A stretch of DNA of 64,000 bases from Callorhinus ursinus (Eukaryota > Chordata > Mammalia > Carnivora > Otariidae). Position numbers and translations under genes: made by a program. Positions 32,317 to 44,093 of this stretch are shown here, in pieces. Each line of letters begins with the position of its first letter. The first letter of the stretch is position 1. Under the pieces are notes generated by a model, which saw only the letters and a program-made list of their open reading frames with translations, did not search any database and had not been told where the DNA came from. The stretch lies in assembly GCF_003265705.1 (NCBI RefSeq), contig NW_020312867.1, forward strand, positions 9,585,228 to 9,649,227, written 5' to 3'.

Positions 32317-32343
32317 TAATTGAGACCTTGGTGAGTAAGAGGG

Positions 32344-32520
32344 GTAGTTCTCCGCACTGGCTGCACTTTAGATTTACCTGGGGAACTTAAAAAATCAGGG
32401 TTGCAAATACCCCACCTCCAGGTATTTTGATTTAATTGGTCTAAGGTGGGACCTGCGAATGTATAAATATTTTTAAGTCCCCAGGTGTTTCCCATATGCG
32501 TCCAGGGTTGAGAACCACTG
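32344..32520. repeat. hAT-Charlie MITE, MER5A-like
   Basis: Ends are inverted: 'actggctgcactttagattt' on the left and 'ccagggttgagaaccactgg' on the right, with 'gatttaattggtctaaggtg' between, as in MER5A. Confidence 0.8.
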
Positions 32521-33398
32521 GACTAGAGAGAGGCAGGAGCCAGAGTTGAGGGCCCTGTGTAAGATGCAGGGATTTTGGACTTTATCCTGAAGGTAGAGCT
32601 AAGTCATTATAGGATGATAAGGAGGAGAGTGAACTGATCTGATTTGCAGTTGTAAAAAGTTCACTGTGCCTGCAATCTAGAGCGGTAGTTTTCAAAGTGA
32701 GGTAGATAAGATGACTCACTGGGATGCTGGGGGAAATTTTAGAGCTTTTTATTTATCAAAAAAAAAAAGGTAAAACATTAAATTTAGGAATTGGGTCTGT
32801 AAGTCTGTGTTACTGTGAACTTTGGGTGTCCTGAAGGAAGAGAAGGGCGTTCTGCAGTGAGCAAGCACAGCCCTAATACATTTCCTTTCAGTGTATTGCA
32901 ACATTGGTAACAGTTTATATCACCTAGTTTGTTGTTGTTGTTTATTTCATTAAACCTTCACAAAATGGACAAGTGGCTTAAAACAATTTCTGCAAAGAAG
33001 CCAGTGACTGAAGAAATGCAAGTGGAAACAAACAATGGCAGAGCTGACCCTTGTTCAACTCCTATTATAAACTGTCACTGAGCTATTAAATCAGTTTAAA
33101 TAAGTCAGCTTTTATTACATTAGAAAGTATCAGGAAGCCTGTTTGAAACATGCATTTACGTCCTCTGTCATTAATAGGAATCTTATTTTAAGAGTGTGTA
33201 GAACCTTGTGATACAAAATAATAAAATACAAGGCTGTCATTAGTACCAGGACATTTGAAAACTAAGCATATGGAGCATAAAGAGGACCTCAGCATTTTTC
33301 TCTTTCCAGTGATGTTTAAAGTCATAGGCTATTCAATCAGATGCTATACACAATTTTACTAACCTAGTGATTAAAGTATATATTTTGAGGTTTCTTGT
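32521..33398 (+). other. Intronic, possible old DNA-transposon remnant
   Basis: A Charlie-like end word ('ggtagttttcaaagtgaggt', 32693) is followed at 32965 by an ATG frame of about 35 codons starting MDKWLKT before a stop at 33069. This could be the remains of a hAT transposase or of a gene copy; I cannot decide. Confidence 0.3.
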
Positions 33399-33594
33399 TT
33401 TTTTTTTTAAGATTTTATTTATTTATTTGACAGAATGACACAGTGAGAGAAGGAACACAAGCAGGGGGAGAGGGAGAGGGAGAAACAGGCTTCCCACGGA
33501 GCAGGGAGCCCCATGTGGGGCTCGATCACAGGACCCTGGGATCATGACCTGAGCTGAAGGCAGACGCTTAACTGACTGAGCCACCCAGGTGCCC
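33399..33594 (-). mobile_element. CAN-SINE, full length
   Basis: Direct repeat tgaggtttcttgtt at 33386 and again from 33595; almost no divergence between the two. Confidence 0.94.
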
Positions 33595-34310
33595 TGAGGT
33601 TTCTTGTTCTTATGAAAGACAAAAAGGCACATACCATTGACAGGTTCTTCCTGTTGCACCCCACCCCCTAAAAGGCTTGCTTTAAAAAAAGACTGCAAAA
33701 CAATATGTCAAGAAGCCAAAATGCATTCCTTTTTCAGCAAATACTCTTGCCTGGGGAATAGAAAATGTTGCTGAAGATTTGAACAATAATGGGACAAATT
33801 TTGCAGTGTGGGAGGTTTGCTACATATGTAGTTATAAAAGTATAGAAGCTTCTATCATGTCTTAGTATTTGCCAAATTTTCTTTTAATAACTAAATCCCC
33901 CCAAAATCACATCTTTTGTGAGCTACTGGAAGAAGGTTGTACTGGAGAAGATACATTCTTAATAGTAAATGACTGCCTCAATAACATTGCTTTGTGGAAT
34001 AATTGTCTAAATGTGAACTACAGACAGACAGTTGCTTTGACTGAATAAAAGGATGAAATTCATTCACTGACACTTAATGGATTATTGAGGCAGATTATCA
34101 TATGTTGGCTGTCTTGTAGTAAAGTAAAATTGATGTTATACATTTTTCTTTTATAAAAAATTTGACTTTTTCTGTGTGTGCTACTTGGCAAATATTATTT
34201 GAAAAATTAATATCCTTAATCTGTCTCTTCAAGTGAAGTTATTTTAACAGTGACTGAAAAGTAACTGCTTTTTTTCTTATAAAGAAATATGCTGTGCAGT
34301 AGTCTTTTCC
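33595..34310. other. Intronic, AT-rich, nothing recognised
   Basis: Contains short frames only; may continue the remnant noted at 32.7-33.1 kb. Confidence 0.35.
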
Positions 34311-34369
34311 TAGTAATTAAAAAATACCTTTATTGAAATATAATTTACATACCATAAATTCACCATTTA

Positions 34370-34510
34370 GGGGTGCCTGGGTGGCTCCGTTGGTTAAGTG
34401 ACTCTTGGTTTTGGCTCAGGTCATGACCTCAGGGTCATGAGATTGTGGCCCCCCCAACTTGTGTGAGTGCGCTCGCTCACTCTGTCTCTCTCAGATGAAT
34501 AAATCTTAAA
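34370..34510 (+). mobile_element. CAN-SINE with internal deletion, in L1
   Basis: Direct repeat taaattcac on both sides (34356 and 34512). The middle of the element is missing after 'cagggtcatgagattgtgg'. Confidence 0.88.
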
Positions 34511-35140
34511 TAAATTCACTCTTTTAAAATGTACAGTTCAGTGGTTTTTAGTATATTCTTGAAGTTGTGCAATCATCACCACCATCTAATTTCAGAACAT
34601 TTTCATTATCCCAAGAAGAAATTCACCCATTAGCTTCACTTCCCATTCAGCCCTCTCCCTAGCTTCTAGCGATCAGTTATCTTTCTGTCTATGGATGTGC
34701 CTATTCTGGACATGTCATATAAATGGAATCCTTCAATATGTGGCTTTTACTTAGCATAATGTTTTTGGGGTTCACCCGTGTTGTGGCATGTATCAGTACT
34801 TCATTGCTTTTTGTAGCTTAATAATATAATGTTCCATTGTATGAATGTACCAATTTTGTTACCCATTAATCAGTTAATGAACATTTGGGTTGTTTCCACC
34901 TTTTGCCTGTTATGAATAGTGCTGTCATGAACATGTACAAGTTCCTTTGTGGATGGACATATGTTTCCGTTTCTCTTGGGTATATACCTAGGTGTGGTAC
35001 CTAGGAGGGTTGAATGGTAATAACTGTTTAATTTGTAGAGGAGCTGCCAAACTGTTTTCTAAAGCACCTGCATCGTTTTACAGTTCCCAACAGCAATGCA
35101 CAAAAGTTCCAGTTTCTCCATATCATCATACTTGTCACTC

Positions 35141-35248
35141 TTTTTTTTTTTTTTAAGTAGGCTTCACGCCCAGTGTGGGGTTGGAACTCACAACCCCAAG
35201 ATCAAGAGGCAAAAAGCACTCTCCACCTGTGAGCCAGCCAAGCTCCCC
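35141..35248 (-). mobile_element. Short CAN-SINE, in L1
   Basis: 'aagtaggcttcacgcccagt' tail, head 'gagccagccaagctcccc'; L1 resumes at once on the right. Confidence 0.88.
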
Positions 35249-35363
35249 CTCTGTCTTTTTCATTATAGCTGTGGTAGTGGGTGTGAAGTGGTATCTCATT
35301 GTGGCTTTGATTTGCATTTCCCTGATGACTCATGATCTCATTGTTATTTTGTTACACCTATAA

Positions 35364-35905
35364 AAACTCTCATAATTATTTTACACACGAAAAACTTGGA
35401 AACATAAATTTGTTACCTGATAAAAATCTCCAGATGTATTTCTAAAAAAAATTCCAAGTGATCTAATGAAATAAAGTACCTAGACATTGATCATCAGTGG
35501 TTGCTAAAGTCATTAGGGAACTTTATAATAATAGAAGGATCAGACTAACAATCTTCTGATCAATCATGTTATCTCCAAAGTGGATACAGCCAAACCTTAT
35601 ATTCCTTTAGTGTGGTACAATAGGAAAAAATATAACACCATTTTGAAATACTCTCTCCCCTACAAAATCAAACCTGACTCTTAATTTAACCTCTAGATCT
35701 AACTATGAGTTTACAGAATGTAATTAGAAAATCATAATGTGAGAAATTCTACAGAAGAACAAACCCAGTTACTTCAAAATAAATGCACAAAAAATGGAGG
35801 AATTATTACAGATTAGAAAAGAGTAGAGACCTATTCACTCAATGTAATTAATGTGTAGACCTTGTTTAGATCCTGTTTCATACAAACCAACTGTAAAGAG
35901 ATACT
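35364..35905. other. Intronic, nothing recognised
   Basis: AT-rich DNA without a recognisable element. Confidence 0.35.
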
Positions 35906-35911
35906 TATGAG

Positions 35912-36021
35912 AGGCGCCTGGCTGGCTCAGTCGGAAGAGTATCTGAATCTTGATCTTGGGGTCATGAGTTTGAGCCCCCTGTGGGGTGTAGAAATTACTT
36001 AAATAAATCTTTTTAAAAAAA
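35912..36021 (+). mobile_element. Short CAN-SINE
   Basis: gaggcgcctggctggctcag head; 'gtagaaattacttaaataaa' tail. Confidence 0.87.
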
Positions 36022-36028
36022 GACATAT

Positions 36029-36221
36029 ATTTTTAAAGATTTTATTTATTTATTTGTCAGAGAGAAAGAGCGAGCGAGCACAAGGAGGGGTGCAGCAGGC
36101 AGAAGGAGAAGCTGGCTCTCCACTGAGCAAGGAGCTTGATATGGAACTCAATCCCAGGACCCAGGGATCATGACCTGGGCCGAAAGCAGACACTTAATCT
36201 ACTGAGCCACCCAGGCGTCCC
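36029..36221 (-). mobile_element. CAN-SINE, full length
   Basis: Tail meets the tail of the plus-strand short SINE at 36021, so the two form a tail-to-tail pair. Confidence 0.9.
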
Positions 36222-36290
36222 TTAAAAAAAAAACAACAAACATGAAACCATTGCGAATAATTTGAATATCATCTGTATATTAGGTGATTT

Positions 36291-36485
36291 TTTTAAAAAA
36301 AATTTTATTTATTTATTTGACAGAGAATGACACAGTGAGAGAAGGAACACAAGCAGGGGGAGTGGGAGAGGGAGAAGCAGGCTTCCCGTGGAGTAGGGAG
36401 CCCCATGTGGGGCTCGATCACAGGACCCTGGGATCATGACCTGAGCCGAAGGCAGACGCTTAATGACTGAGCCACCCAGGCGCCC
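36291..36485 (-). mobile_element. CAN-SINE, full length
   Basis: Direct repeat ggtgattttt at 36282 and 36490. Closely like the SINE at 33399, including 'gaatgacacagtgagagaag'. Confidence 0.93.
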
Positions 36486-36845
36486 TGTTTGGTGATTTTT
36501 AAACAACCACTTTAAAGTATGATTATATTAAAAGGAAAGATTCCTTTCTCTTAGAGATAAGTACTGAAGTATTTCTCTCTCTGAAAAAAAAATTCATTGT
36601 GTTTAGACGTTTATAGATACTTTATCATATATTGAGTTACTGAAGCTGGTTAATAGGCATAAAAGAGTTTATTATAGAGTTTGCACTTCTGTGTATGTTT
36701 CAAATTTTCCATAGTAAAAAGTTAAAATACTCCAAGTGAATAGTTTTAGTGGGTTTCAGATTCATTTGTTAGAAATAAATGTAATGTGTTGTTTAGTTTT
36801 CAAAAGTAATTACATCAGGGAAGATGGACATTTGCCACTCAGATT
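36486..36845. other. Intronic, nothing recognised
   Basis: AT-rich DNA, no element seen. Confidence 0.35.
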
Positions 36846-37044
36846 TTTTTTTTAAAAGATTTTTTATTTATTTATTTGAGAGAGAGAGAATGAGAGATAG
36901 AGAAGCACGAGAGGGAAGAGGGTCAGAGGGAGACGCAGACTCCCCGTCAAGCAGGGAGCCCGATGTGGGACTCGATCCCGGGACTCCGGGATTATGACCT
37001 GAGCCGAAGGCAGTCGCTTAACCAACTGAGCCACCCAGGCACCC
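36846..37044 (-). mobile_element. CAN-SINE, full length
   Basis: 'gagagagagaatgagagata' centre, head 'gccacccaggcaccc'; cagattt repeats flank. Confidence 0.9.
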
Positions 37045-37190
37045 TTGCCAGTCAGATTTAAAGGAAAATGTTTGGGGTTGGATATGGTTGGATATCCATA
37101 TCCATAATGGTTGGGGTTGGAAAATCCCATAAATACCGCGATTTAGTAAGCACTGCCATAGCGTTCCTTCCTTTTGGTCCCATGTTTCTT

Positions 37191-37247
37191 TTTGACTATG
37201 CTAGCCATTAAAACCAAGTATTTTGACTATGATAGCCATTAAAACCA
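37191..37247 (+). repeat. Tandem duplication, about 31-bp unit, two copies
   Basis: tttgactatg(c/a)tagccattaaaacca occurs twice in a row with one base different. Confidence 0.85.
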
Positions 37248-37249
37248 AC

Positions 37250-37690
37250 TTTTAGATTGCTCTGTTACAAAGTATTAGAATGAGGTTTTTCAAGCATAGA
37301 GAGATATTTAATTATATGGGTCACACTAATATTTTAAAAATAAGTTTAATATTAATATATTAGTGATAACAGTAGTTTTTATACTTACCATATACTTAAC
37401 CTATATGAAAACCATAATTGTGATCATTATTTTGTTACTTTTGAAAATGAATGTTTTGTAGCATTCACATGTATTAGTACCTTTGTCATATTTATAGGTG
37501 AACAGTTGTTGGGGTTGTGCACGTGGATTGATTGGCTGTTTTGTAGTCAAAACAGGTTTGTCATTACTGTGGAGAATGAACTAGACAGGGCATAGAGACT
37601 AATTTGGTGATTGTTAGAGCATATTTGGCCAGGAATGGTGGTGGTCTGGACTGGTTTGGGGTTGGGAGAGTGGGGATGGAGATAGGTGGT
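37250..37690. other. Intronic, nothing recognised
   Basis: No mobile element or gene signal seen. Confidence 0.35.
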
Positions 37691-37695
37691 TAAGT

Positions 37696-37865
37696 ATTTT
37701 TTTTTTTTTTAGAGATTTATTTATTTATTTTAGAGAGAGAATCTCAAGGAGAGTGCATGATGAACTTGGAACTTGACGCAGGGCTCAGTTTCATGACCCT
37801 GAGATCATGACCCAAGCCAAAATCAAGAGTCAGAAACTTAAGCGACTGCATCACCCAGGCAGCCC
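37696..37865 (-). mobile_element. CAN-SINE, older form
   Basis: Direct repeat aggtgg(t/a)taagtat at 37684 and 37866. Confidence 0.9.
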
Positions 37866-37869
37866 AGGT

Positions 37870-38905
37870 GGATAAGTATGATTTAAGCATTAGAAATGTT
37901 AATAGGGTTCCAGAACCCAGGCTTTTTAGGACCGATGATTGTTAATGAACTGAGCTGCTGTGTGTGGGAAGAACTTGGTAGCTCTGAATTGGTGCAGGGA
38001 GTTCTCAAACATTGATTGACAAGTAGCTTAACCAGCAATTAGCTTTCAAACATTGGTTGACCGGTGGCCTAATATAATACTGTAAATATTAAATACATTA
38101 ATACTACCTGTTAATAAAGAGAATGTCTTCCATTGATGTACCAGCAGTACTGTTACCAGAGCAATGTGGAATAGTTCCAGGACTTCAACTGTTCTAAAAG
38201 GAACTGGGGGAGGGTTGCAGAGCTTTTATAGGGATGTTTCTGTTCTCCTGATGGTCCTTTCCATGTTTCCAGTGATGTGAATGCTCTACCCACCTTTCAG
38301 GCAGTGAGGCCAGTCCCTGATTCAGTGCCTCTCTCTGCTTTCTCTGTGAGACCACTGCTTTCCAGTGCTACTTACTGCCCGCCTCAACCTGCTTATATAT
38401 TAACAGGAGCTAAATTCACAGTGACTTCCAGCTGGTGTTTCTCTCTTTTCTCAGTCTGGGGTGCTAGCCTGTCCAGGGTTTTGCTACGAGTTGATAGAAG
38501 TCATAGAAGATTCTTTTTCTTCTTGTAGTTCATACCCAGTTAGCAATAGTGCTGTTGGCAGCAGTTGTGAACCTCTAAGGCAGTGATTCTCAATAGTGGC
38601 TGTCTATGGTGGAGAGGAGGGAAGTCTGAAAAAGCATTTTTTTTAAAAAAGAAAAAAAGTTGGTTTTATATTTTTTAGTGTTTGTATTTTTAAATTTGGC
38701 TTCATTTAAAATCATGTATCATGCATTTGAATAATACATGTACATGTTAAAATATTCCAATATCTTTATTGTGTACTAAAAATATACAATAAAAGTTAAT
38801 TCTCCCCCATCTTCTAAGTTCCCCTTTCCAGGGGGCATCCCCAAGTACTAGGAAACTTGTGAAACCTTCCAGAAATAAGACACACCCATACAATGTGTTT
38901 CTTTT
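37870..38905. other. Intronic, no gene
   Basis: A hAT-like end scrap (cagtgattctcaatag, 38581) and AT-rich L1-like words at 38700-38880 are the only signals. The open frame at 38277-38528 has no support. Confidence 0.4.
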
Positions 38906-38927
38906 CTAAGATTTATTTATTTTATTT

Positions 38928-39098
38928 TTTTTAAAGATTTTATTTATTTGAGAGATAGCACGAGAGGGAAGAGAGTCAGAGGGAGAAGCAGACTCCCCGC
39001 TGAGCAGGGAGCCCGATGTGGGACTTGATGCCGGGGCTCCAGGATCATGACCTGAGCCGAAGGCAGTCGCTTAACCAACTGAGCCACCCAGGCGCCCC
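38928..39098 (-). mobile_element. CAN-SINE inserted in the tail of an older SINE
   Basis: The target word aagatttattta lies at 38908 and again, as aagatttatttta, at 39099 where the older SINE resumes. Confidence 0.9.
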
Positions 39099-39287
39099 AA
39101 GATTTATTTTAGAGAATGCCTGTGCCAGCGTGGGGGTGAGGAGGCAGAGGGGGAGAGAGAATCCTTAAGCAGACTCCCCACTGATCATGGAGCTTGACAC
39201 TGAATTTGATCCCAGGACCTCGAGATCGTGACCTGAGCCCAAATCAAGAGTTAGTCACTCAACCATCTGAGCCACCCAGGTGCCCTC
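39099..39287 (-). mobile_element. CAN-SINE, older form
   Basis: 'gagagagaatccttaagcag' centre and 'gagccacccaggtgccc' head. Its tail tip lies on the far side of the younger SINE. Confidence 0.88.
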
Positions 39288-39295
39288 CCCTCCCC

Positions 39296-39701
39296 TTTTT
39301 TAAAGATTTTATTCTTTGAGAGAGAGAAGAGTACATGAGCAAGGGGAAGGACAGAGGGAGAGGGAGGGGGACAGAATCTTTTTTTTTTTTTTAATAGATT
39401 TTATTTATTTATTTGCCGGAGAGAGCAAAAGCAGGGGGAGCGGCAGGCCGAGGGAGAAGCAGACTCCCCACTGAGCAAGGAGCCTGACACAGGACTCCAT
39501 CCCAGGACTCTGGGATCATGACCTGAGCCAAAGGCAGGTGCCCAACCAACTGAGCCACCCAGGCGTCTCAGGGGGAAAGAATCTTAAGCAGACTCCACAC
39601 TGAGTGACAAACTGTCTTGGGGCCTGATCTCGTGACCCTGAGATCATGACCTGAGCTGAAACCGAGTCCAGTGCTTAACTGACTGAGCCATCCAGGTGCC
39701 C
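39296..39701 (-). mobile_element. CAN-SINE, older form, split by another SINE
   Basis: Tail and GA-rich part at 39296-39378 and the rest from 39570 ('gaatcttaagcagactccac') to the head at 39701. Confidence 0.9.
39379..39569 (-). mobile_element. CAN-SINE nested in the previous one
   Basis: Flanked by ggggga(c/a)agaatc at 39367 and 39571, i.e. the target word within the older SINE. Confidence 0.92.
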
Positions 39702-39709
39702 CCCCTTAC

Positions 39710-40025
39710 AGTATTTGTTAAGTTTGACATTTCAGCTAACATTAAAGGAGGGTATGAGCATTTTATATTTATGAAAAAGGGTGTTATAGCAGATTGGGAT
39801 GTGCTGTTCTTACCTTTGGGTAAGGGGTGGTGGGGGTTATGTGGAGTTCAGTTGTTTCTCCAGTGTTAGTGGGAGAGATTGCTTAAATAATATTTATTCA
39901 GTTGCACTTAGTTTTCAAAGGTTCTGTTTTGAAGGCTATTGTAGAACAGGTAGTGGTTAACAGCAGCTCACTTTTCTGTTTTTTAACATCTGACTGGGGC
40001 TTTTGTGCACAGAAAGGACTACTTA
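39710..40025. other. Intronic, nothing recognised
   Basis: No element or gene signal. Confidence 0.35.
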
Positions 40026-40040
40026 AAATTACTTGGGTTT

Positions 40041-40238
40041 AGGGGTGCCTGGGTGGTTCAGTCGTTGGGCATCTGCCTTCGGCTCGGGTCGTGATCCCGG
40101 GGTCCTGGGATCGAGCCCCGCATCGGGCTCCCTGCTCAGCGGGGAGCCTGCTTCTCCCTCTCCCACTCCCCTTGCTTGTGTTCCCTCTCTCGCTGTGTCT
40201 CTCTCCATCAGATAAATAAATAAAAATAAAATAAAATA
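40041..40238 (+). mobile_element. CAN-SINE, full length, young type
   Basis: Direct repeat aaattacttgggttta on both sides (40026 and 40238), a perfect 16 bases; CpGs retained. Confidence 0.95.
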
Positions 40239-40336
40239 AATTACTTGGGTTTAAATTAGTATTCAACTTATTTAAGTGCCAAATTAAAAATGTAGTTTTC
40301 CTTTAGTCTTGTTATTGTACTTGTAAACATTATAAT

Positions 40337-40517
40337 TTTTTAAGAAGATTTTATTGAGAGGGAGGGAGGGCATGAACAGGGGGAGGGGCAGAGGGAGAAG
40401 GACAGGCAAACTCCCGACTGAGCTGGGAGCCTGATGCCAGGCTCCATTCCAGGACCCCGAGATTATGCCCTGAGCTGAAGTCAGACGCTTAACCTACTGA
40501 GCCACCCAGGCGCACCA
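40337..40517 (-). mobile_element. CAN-SINE, full length
   Basis: 'aagattttattgagagggag' and head 'gagccacccaggcgcacc'; flanked by imperfect taa(a/g)catt(a/g)ta. Confidence 0.88.
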
Positions 40518-40519
40518 TA

Positions 40520-41055
40520 AGCATTGTAGTATTTGTATAGAAATAAGAGCAATAACTTGTACTATTTAATTAATGCTAATTCAAGTTTAACAGATTAAAT
40601 TCCTCTGTATTCCTTTGTTAGTAAATTAAATTTCCTTAGATGTTGAAAGTACATTTATACTCAAGCACAACTAGTCCTTGATAGTTCAGAGTTACCATCT
40701 TAACGAGCAGAATCTCCTTAAACACTTGAGCAATACTGAGAAATTAAACTTACAAATTTGGTAATGCAGACTCTCTTAAGACTTCCAGTGCTTTTCATTA
40801 GCTGAATCTGAATTACCCACATGTAAAAACCACATATCCTAACTTAACCAAAAGTATCAGTACTGTGTGTTTGATATAGCTCTTCTTGTTGTTCATATCT
40901 TTTTCTTCCAGAGTTGTAATGTCATTTACCCAATAAAGGAGGAAATAGGAAAATGTAGAAGGGATGGGAGAGGGAAGAGAGAGGGAAAAGACTGTGTTAT
41001 TATATAATGTTATTAACTGTACATTTACTCTCCGAACTATCTTTCCAGAAGTTCT
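40520..41055. other. Intronic, nothing recognised
   Basis: AT-rich DNA without a clear element. Confidence 0.35.
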
Positions 41056-41059
41056 GTGA

Positions 41060-41820
41060 CACAGTGTCCTGGTTTTTCTCTACCTCTGTGGCCACTCCTC
41101 AGTTCCCTTAGGCCCTTCTTCTCTGATCACTTTTGGACTTACCAAATATTTCCATCCTCAGCCCTCTTGTGTTTCATCCTACATAATCTTCCTGGAGGCA
41201 CATGCCTGTGCCCATGGTTTCAGCTTCCAGCTCCTTGCTAATTAGGAGAACATTTGTCCTCAGCACAGACTGGATGATAGCCAACAACCTACTACTGGTC
41301 ATCTCTGTTGGGCTGTTTCCTAGGCACCAACAGGCTCAGAATTGCCCTCATCTTCTTTTAAATGTGTTATTTTTATATTCTCTATTTTGATGAGTTGTAC
41401 AACCTAGTAACTCAGACCAGAAACTTGGATGATGATGTTCATCCGGTTAGTGATGCATTCCTGTTTTACCTTCAATATTTCTCAAATTTGCCTAATTTCT
41501 TCCATCCCTCCTGTCCCTGAGTTCAGGTTTTTTCTCACTTAGATGACTGCTGCAGGTTCCCTAGATGTCTACTCATCTTGTCTTCCTTGTTCCAGGTCAT
41601 TTATCACATTGCTACTTTTTTGACTTCCTTATCTAATCACAGCACTCTCCAGTTTAAAATCCTCTGGGTAAAATCCAGATGCCTTATCAGACCAAACTTT
41701 TGTAGTCCAACCCCTCTTAGCCTTTTAATCTTACCTTTCTCCTGTGCCCACTGTGCTATACTCCTTCTCATCCTCTGCCTTCGGTTGGACTAACCATCTC
41801 CCACTTTTATTAAACTCTTT
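41060..41820 (+). repeat. L2-like fragments
   Basis: 'tctgtggccactcctcagtt', 'gatgactgctgcaggttccc', 'agtttaaaatcctctgggta' and 'cttttaatcttacctttctc' are words of old LINE2-type DNA. The open frames at 41056-41793 are shadows. Confidence 0.6.
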
Positions 41821-41824
41821 ATAT

Positions 41825-42670
41825 AAGGATCACCTGCTCCAGTGAGCATTATTTTACAGACTGCCCGATTCTGATGTATGTATAAATCCTATGCTTATTT
41901 CTGTCAAGTCACTTACCATGTTATGTGATAATCTATACATTTATATTGTATAATCACATATTAGCACATGCAGGTTAATGTTCTTAGAACGATGTTGGTG
42001 GTTCAAAATGTGTAGTAATATGTAATTTTGCTGAGGCACAAGTTCATATTTACTTGCACCTTGAGTTTGGCAGCAAGTGAGTTCACTTAGCTCTTCAATG
42101 AGCCTAAACTTGCTCAGCATCTAAAGCTGTCTTTTTATTATTTCCTGCTTTTTCCTGTTCATCTTTTCGTTTTGTAGGTATTATTTTTTGATTCAAAAAC
42201 TGGAAAATAGTTTTAAACAAGAAGCTTTAAACCCCCATTATGCCCTTAAAACTCAGAAGGTTTTTGAGGTGCCTTTTTTTTTTTTTCCTCCTCCCATCCC
42301 TGTTATCATTGGCATTTAGTCAGGGGATGCAAACTCAAATATGTTTTTGGAGGCCAGGTAGGCAATGTGTGTGAGAGAAGTAGATAAACTGGGTCCTATA
42401 CCACACTGGAGGTTCCATGGCCTATCTAAAACAGTTCACATTCAATTCTTTTTTTTAATACACTGTGCTACTAGTTTGTGACTGTCACTCTAACTGCCAA
42501 AGAGTGTACATATGATTCGGTTTATCTTTCTCCTTGAAATTGAATTCTTTAAACAAAAACTTTACCAACCATACCATTACTTATTCTTCTAGGCCCAGCT
42601 GGTGTATCACCTTAGTGAAGTTTCCTGAATTCACCCAGAGATCATATTTTTCTTTTAGGATTGACATAAC
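41825..42670. other. Intronic, nothing recognised
   Basis: No clear element. A long T-run at 42275-42288 is not attached to a SINE. Confidence 0.35.
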
Positions 42671-42677
42671 AACTGTA

Positions 42678-42860
42678 ATTTTTTTTTTTTTAAGATTTTA
42701 TTTATTTGTTTGACAGAGAACACAGAGGGAGAGTGAGAGGGAGAAGCCAACTTCTTGCCGAGCAGGGAGCCCAATGCGGGGCTTGATCCCAGGAGTCTGG
42801 GATCACAACCTGAGCCGAAGGCAGATGCCTACCTAACCTACTGAGCCATCCAGGCACCCC
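42678..42860 (-). mobile_element. CAN-SINE, full length
   Basis: Direct repeat acaactgta at 42669 and 42861. Confidence 0.92.
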
Positions 42861-42985
42861 ACAACTGTACTGTTGATCACAGTATATTTTAATTACTTGT
42901 CTTCATGTCTAATTTCCTGGTAGTTTATTGAGGACAATTATTTATTGATGAGCATGTCTTATTTCTTTTTTAAAAATTAAAAAAA

Positions 42986-43075
42986 ATTTTTTTTTTTTTT
43001 TATCATTTGAGAGAGAGAGCCAGTGAGAGTGAGAGCATGAGCAGGAGGGAGGGTCGGAGGGAGAGGGAGAAAGTG
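42986..43075 (-). mobile_element. CAN-SINE 3' piece, 5' truncated
   Basis: Tail and GA-rich part only ('gagagagagagccagtgaga'); the head is missing after 'gggagaaagtgctagg'. Confidence 0.8.
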
Positions 43076-43439
43076 CTAGGCAACAGGTATTGATTAAAAC
43101 CAAAATACGGAGGTCAAGAATATAATATTTTTTTCTTTTAATGATTTGTAGGGCTGTGTGTCTACGCTAAATATCAGCTTTGTTTCTTGGAAATTACCAA
43201 GAATATTAGTGATGATGTATCTGTATTATTGGATTTGATGTGGATAAATCTGTGTTTGTACAGATGGTGACTAAACAACTTACAAATAAACAGTGTTTTG
43301 TCCCCCTGAGAAAAGATCTATTGCAAGGGGAACTTCCTGCTTCCACTTTCGTATGGTTAAGAGAGATTAAACACCTGATGATTATGGAAAATGTGAAGGA
43401 ATATGAGTACCCTTGGATGAAGAGGGACTTGGAATTGGC

Positions 43440-43570
43440 AGACCTCAGCTGTATTTCTGGCAATACTAATTAGCCATCTCTCTTTACGTAAGTCTCTCTG
43501 GGTCACAGTTTCTTCATCTGAAAAGTGATAAGGAACTTGACGGTTTAAGATCCTTCTATCTCTAAATTAC
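43440..43570 (+). repeat. MIR fragment
   Basis: 'gggtcacagtttcttcatct' with 'gatccttctatctctaaatt' is a plus-strand MIR. It explains the end of the 77-codon frame at 43240-43473. Confidence 0.6.
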
Positions 43571-43685
43571 TTAATTCTAAAACACTGTAATTTCTAAAAT
43601 ATTATGGCCAGGGAAGGAAGTACTTATGGTCTAGCTCATTCTGTCATTCTGAGGAGAATTTGAAGTAATTTGCTGAAATATACAA

Positions 43686-43690
<5 letters not shown>

Positions 43691-43721
<31 letters not shown>
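43691..43721 (+). repeat. (GT)n microsatellite
   Basis: Fifteen uninterrupted tg units, the purest and longest in the window. Confidence 0.92.
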
Positions 43722-43724
<3 letters not shown>

Positions 43725-43829
43725 AGCTCTCTAGAAAGATACCAGAAAGATACCAGAGAAACTGGTAATAATAATAATTACCTCTGGGGGCTGGGGTAGT
43801 GGATGGCTGGTGGAAAGGATACCTTCTAT

Positions 43830-44025
43830 TTTTTTTTTTTTTAAGATTTTATTTATTTATTTGACAGTGAGAGAGGGAACACAGGCAGGGGGAGTGGGAG
43901 AGGGAGAAGCAGGCTTCCCACTGAGCAGGGAGCCTGATGTGGGGCTCGATCCCAGGACCCTGAGATCATGACCTGAGCCGAAATCAAGAGTCAACTGCTT
44001 AACCAACTGAACCACCCAGGTGTCC
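43830..44025 (-). mobile_element. CAN-SINE, full length
   Basis: T-run then aagattttatttatttattt, head 'gaaccacccaggtgtcccc'. Confidence 0.9.
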
Positions 44026-44093
44026 CCTGAGCAGTCATTTAAAGAAGACTGTGGATTGAGCTCTCAAGTTAAAGTAGTCAAGGCTACTTAATT

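Larger units (their letters stand above)
34312..35345 (+). repeat. Old L1 3' region split by two SINEs
   Basis: L1M words run through 'tttattgaaatataatttac', 'tgtgcaatcatcaccaccat', 'gcataatgtttttggggttc', 'ccaaactgttttctaaagca', 'gaagtggtatctcattgtgg'. SINEs interrupt it at 34370 and 35141. Confidence 0.8.

Noticed and set aside
33399..40238. Regularly repeated blocks that could look like a CRISPR array
   Set aside because: The repeats are about 190-bp SINEs in both orientations with target duplications, in a mammalian intron.
43240..43473. 77-codon frame MDKSVFVQ...
   Set aside because: Its end lies in a MIR, and it has no splice sites or similarity that I recognise.
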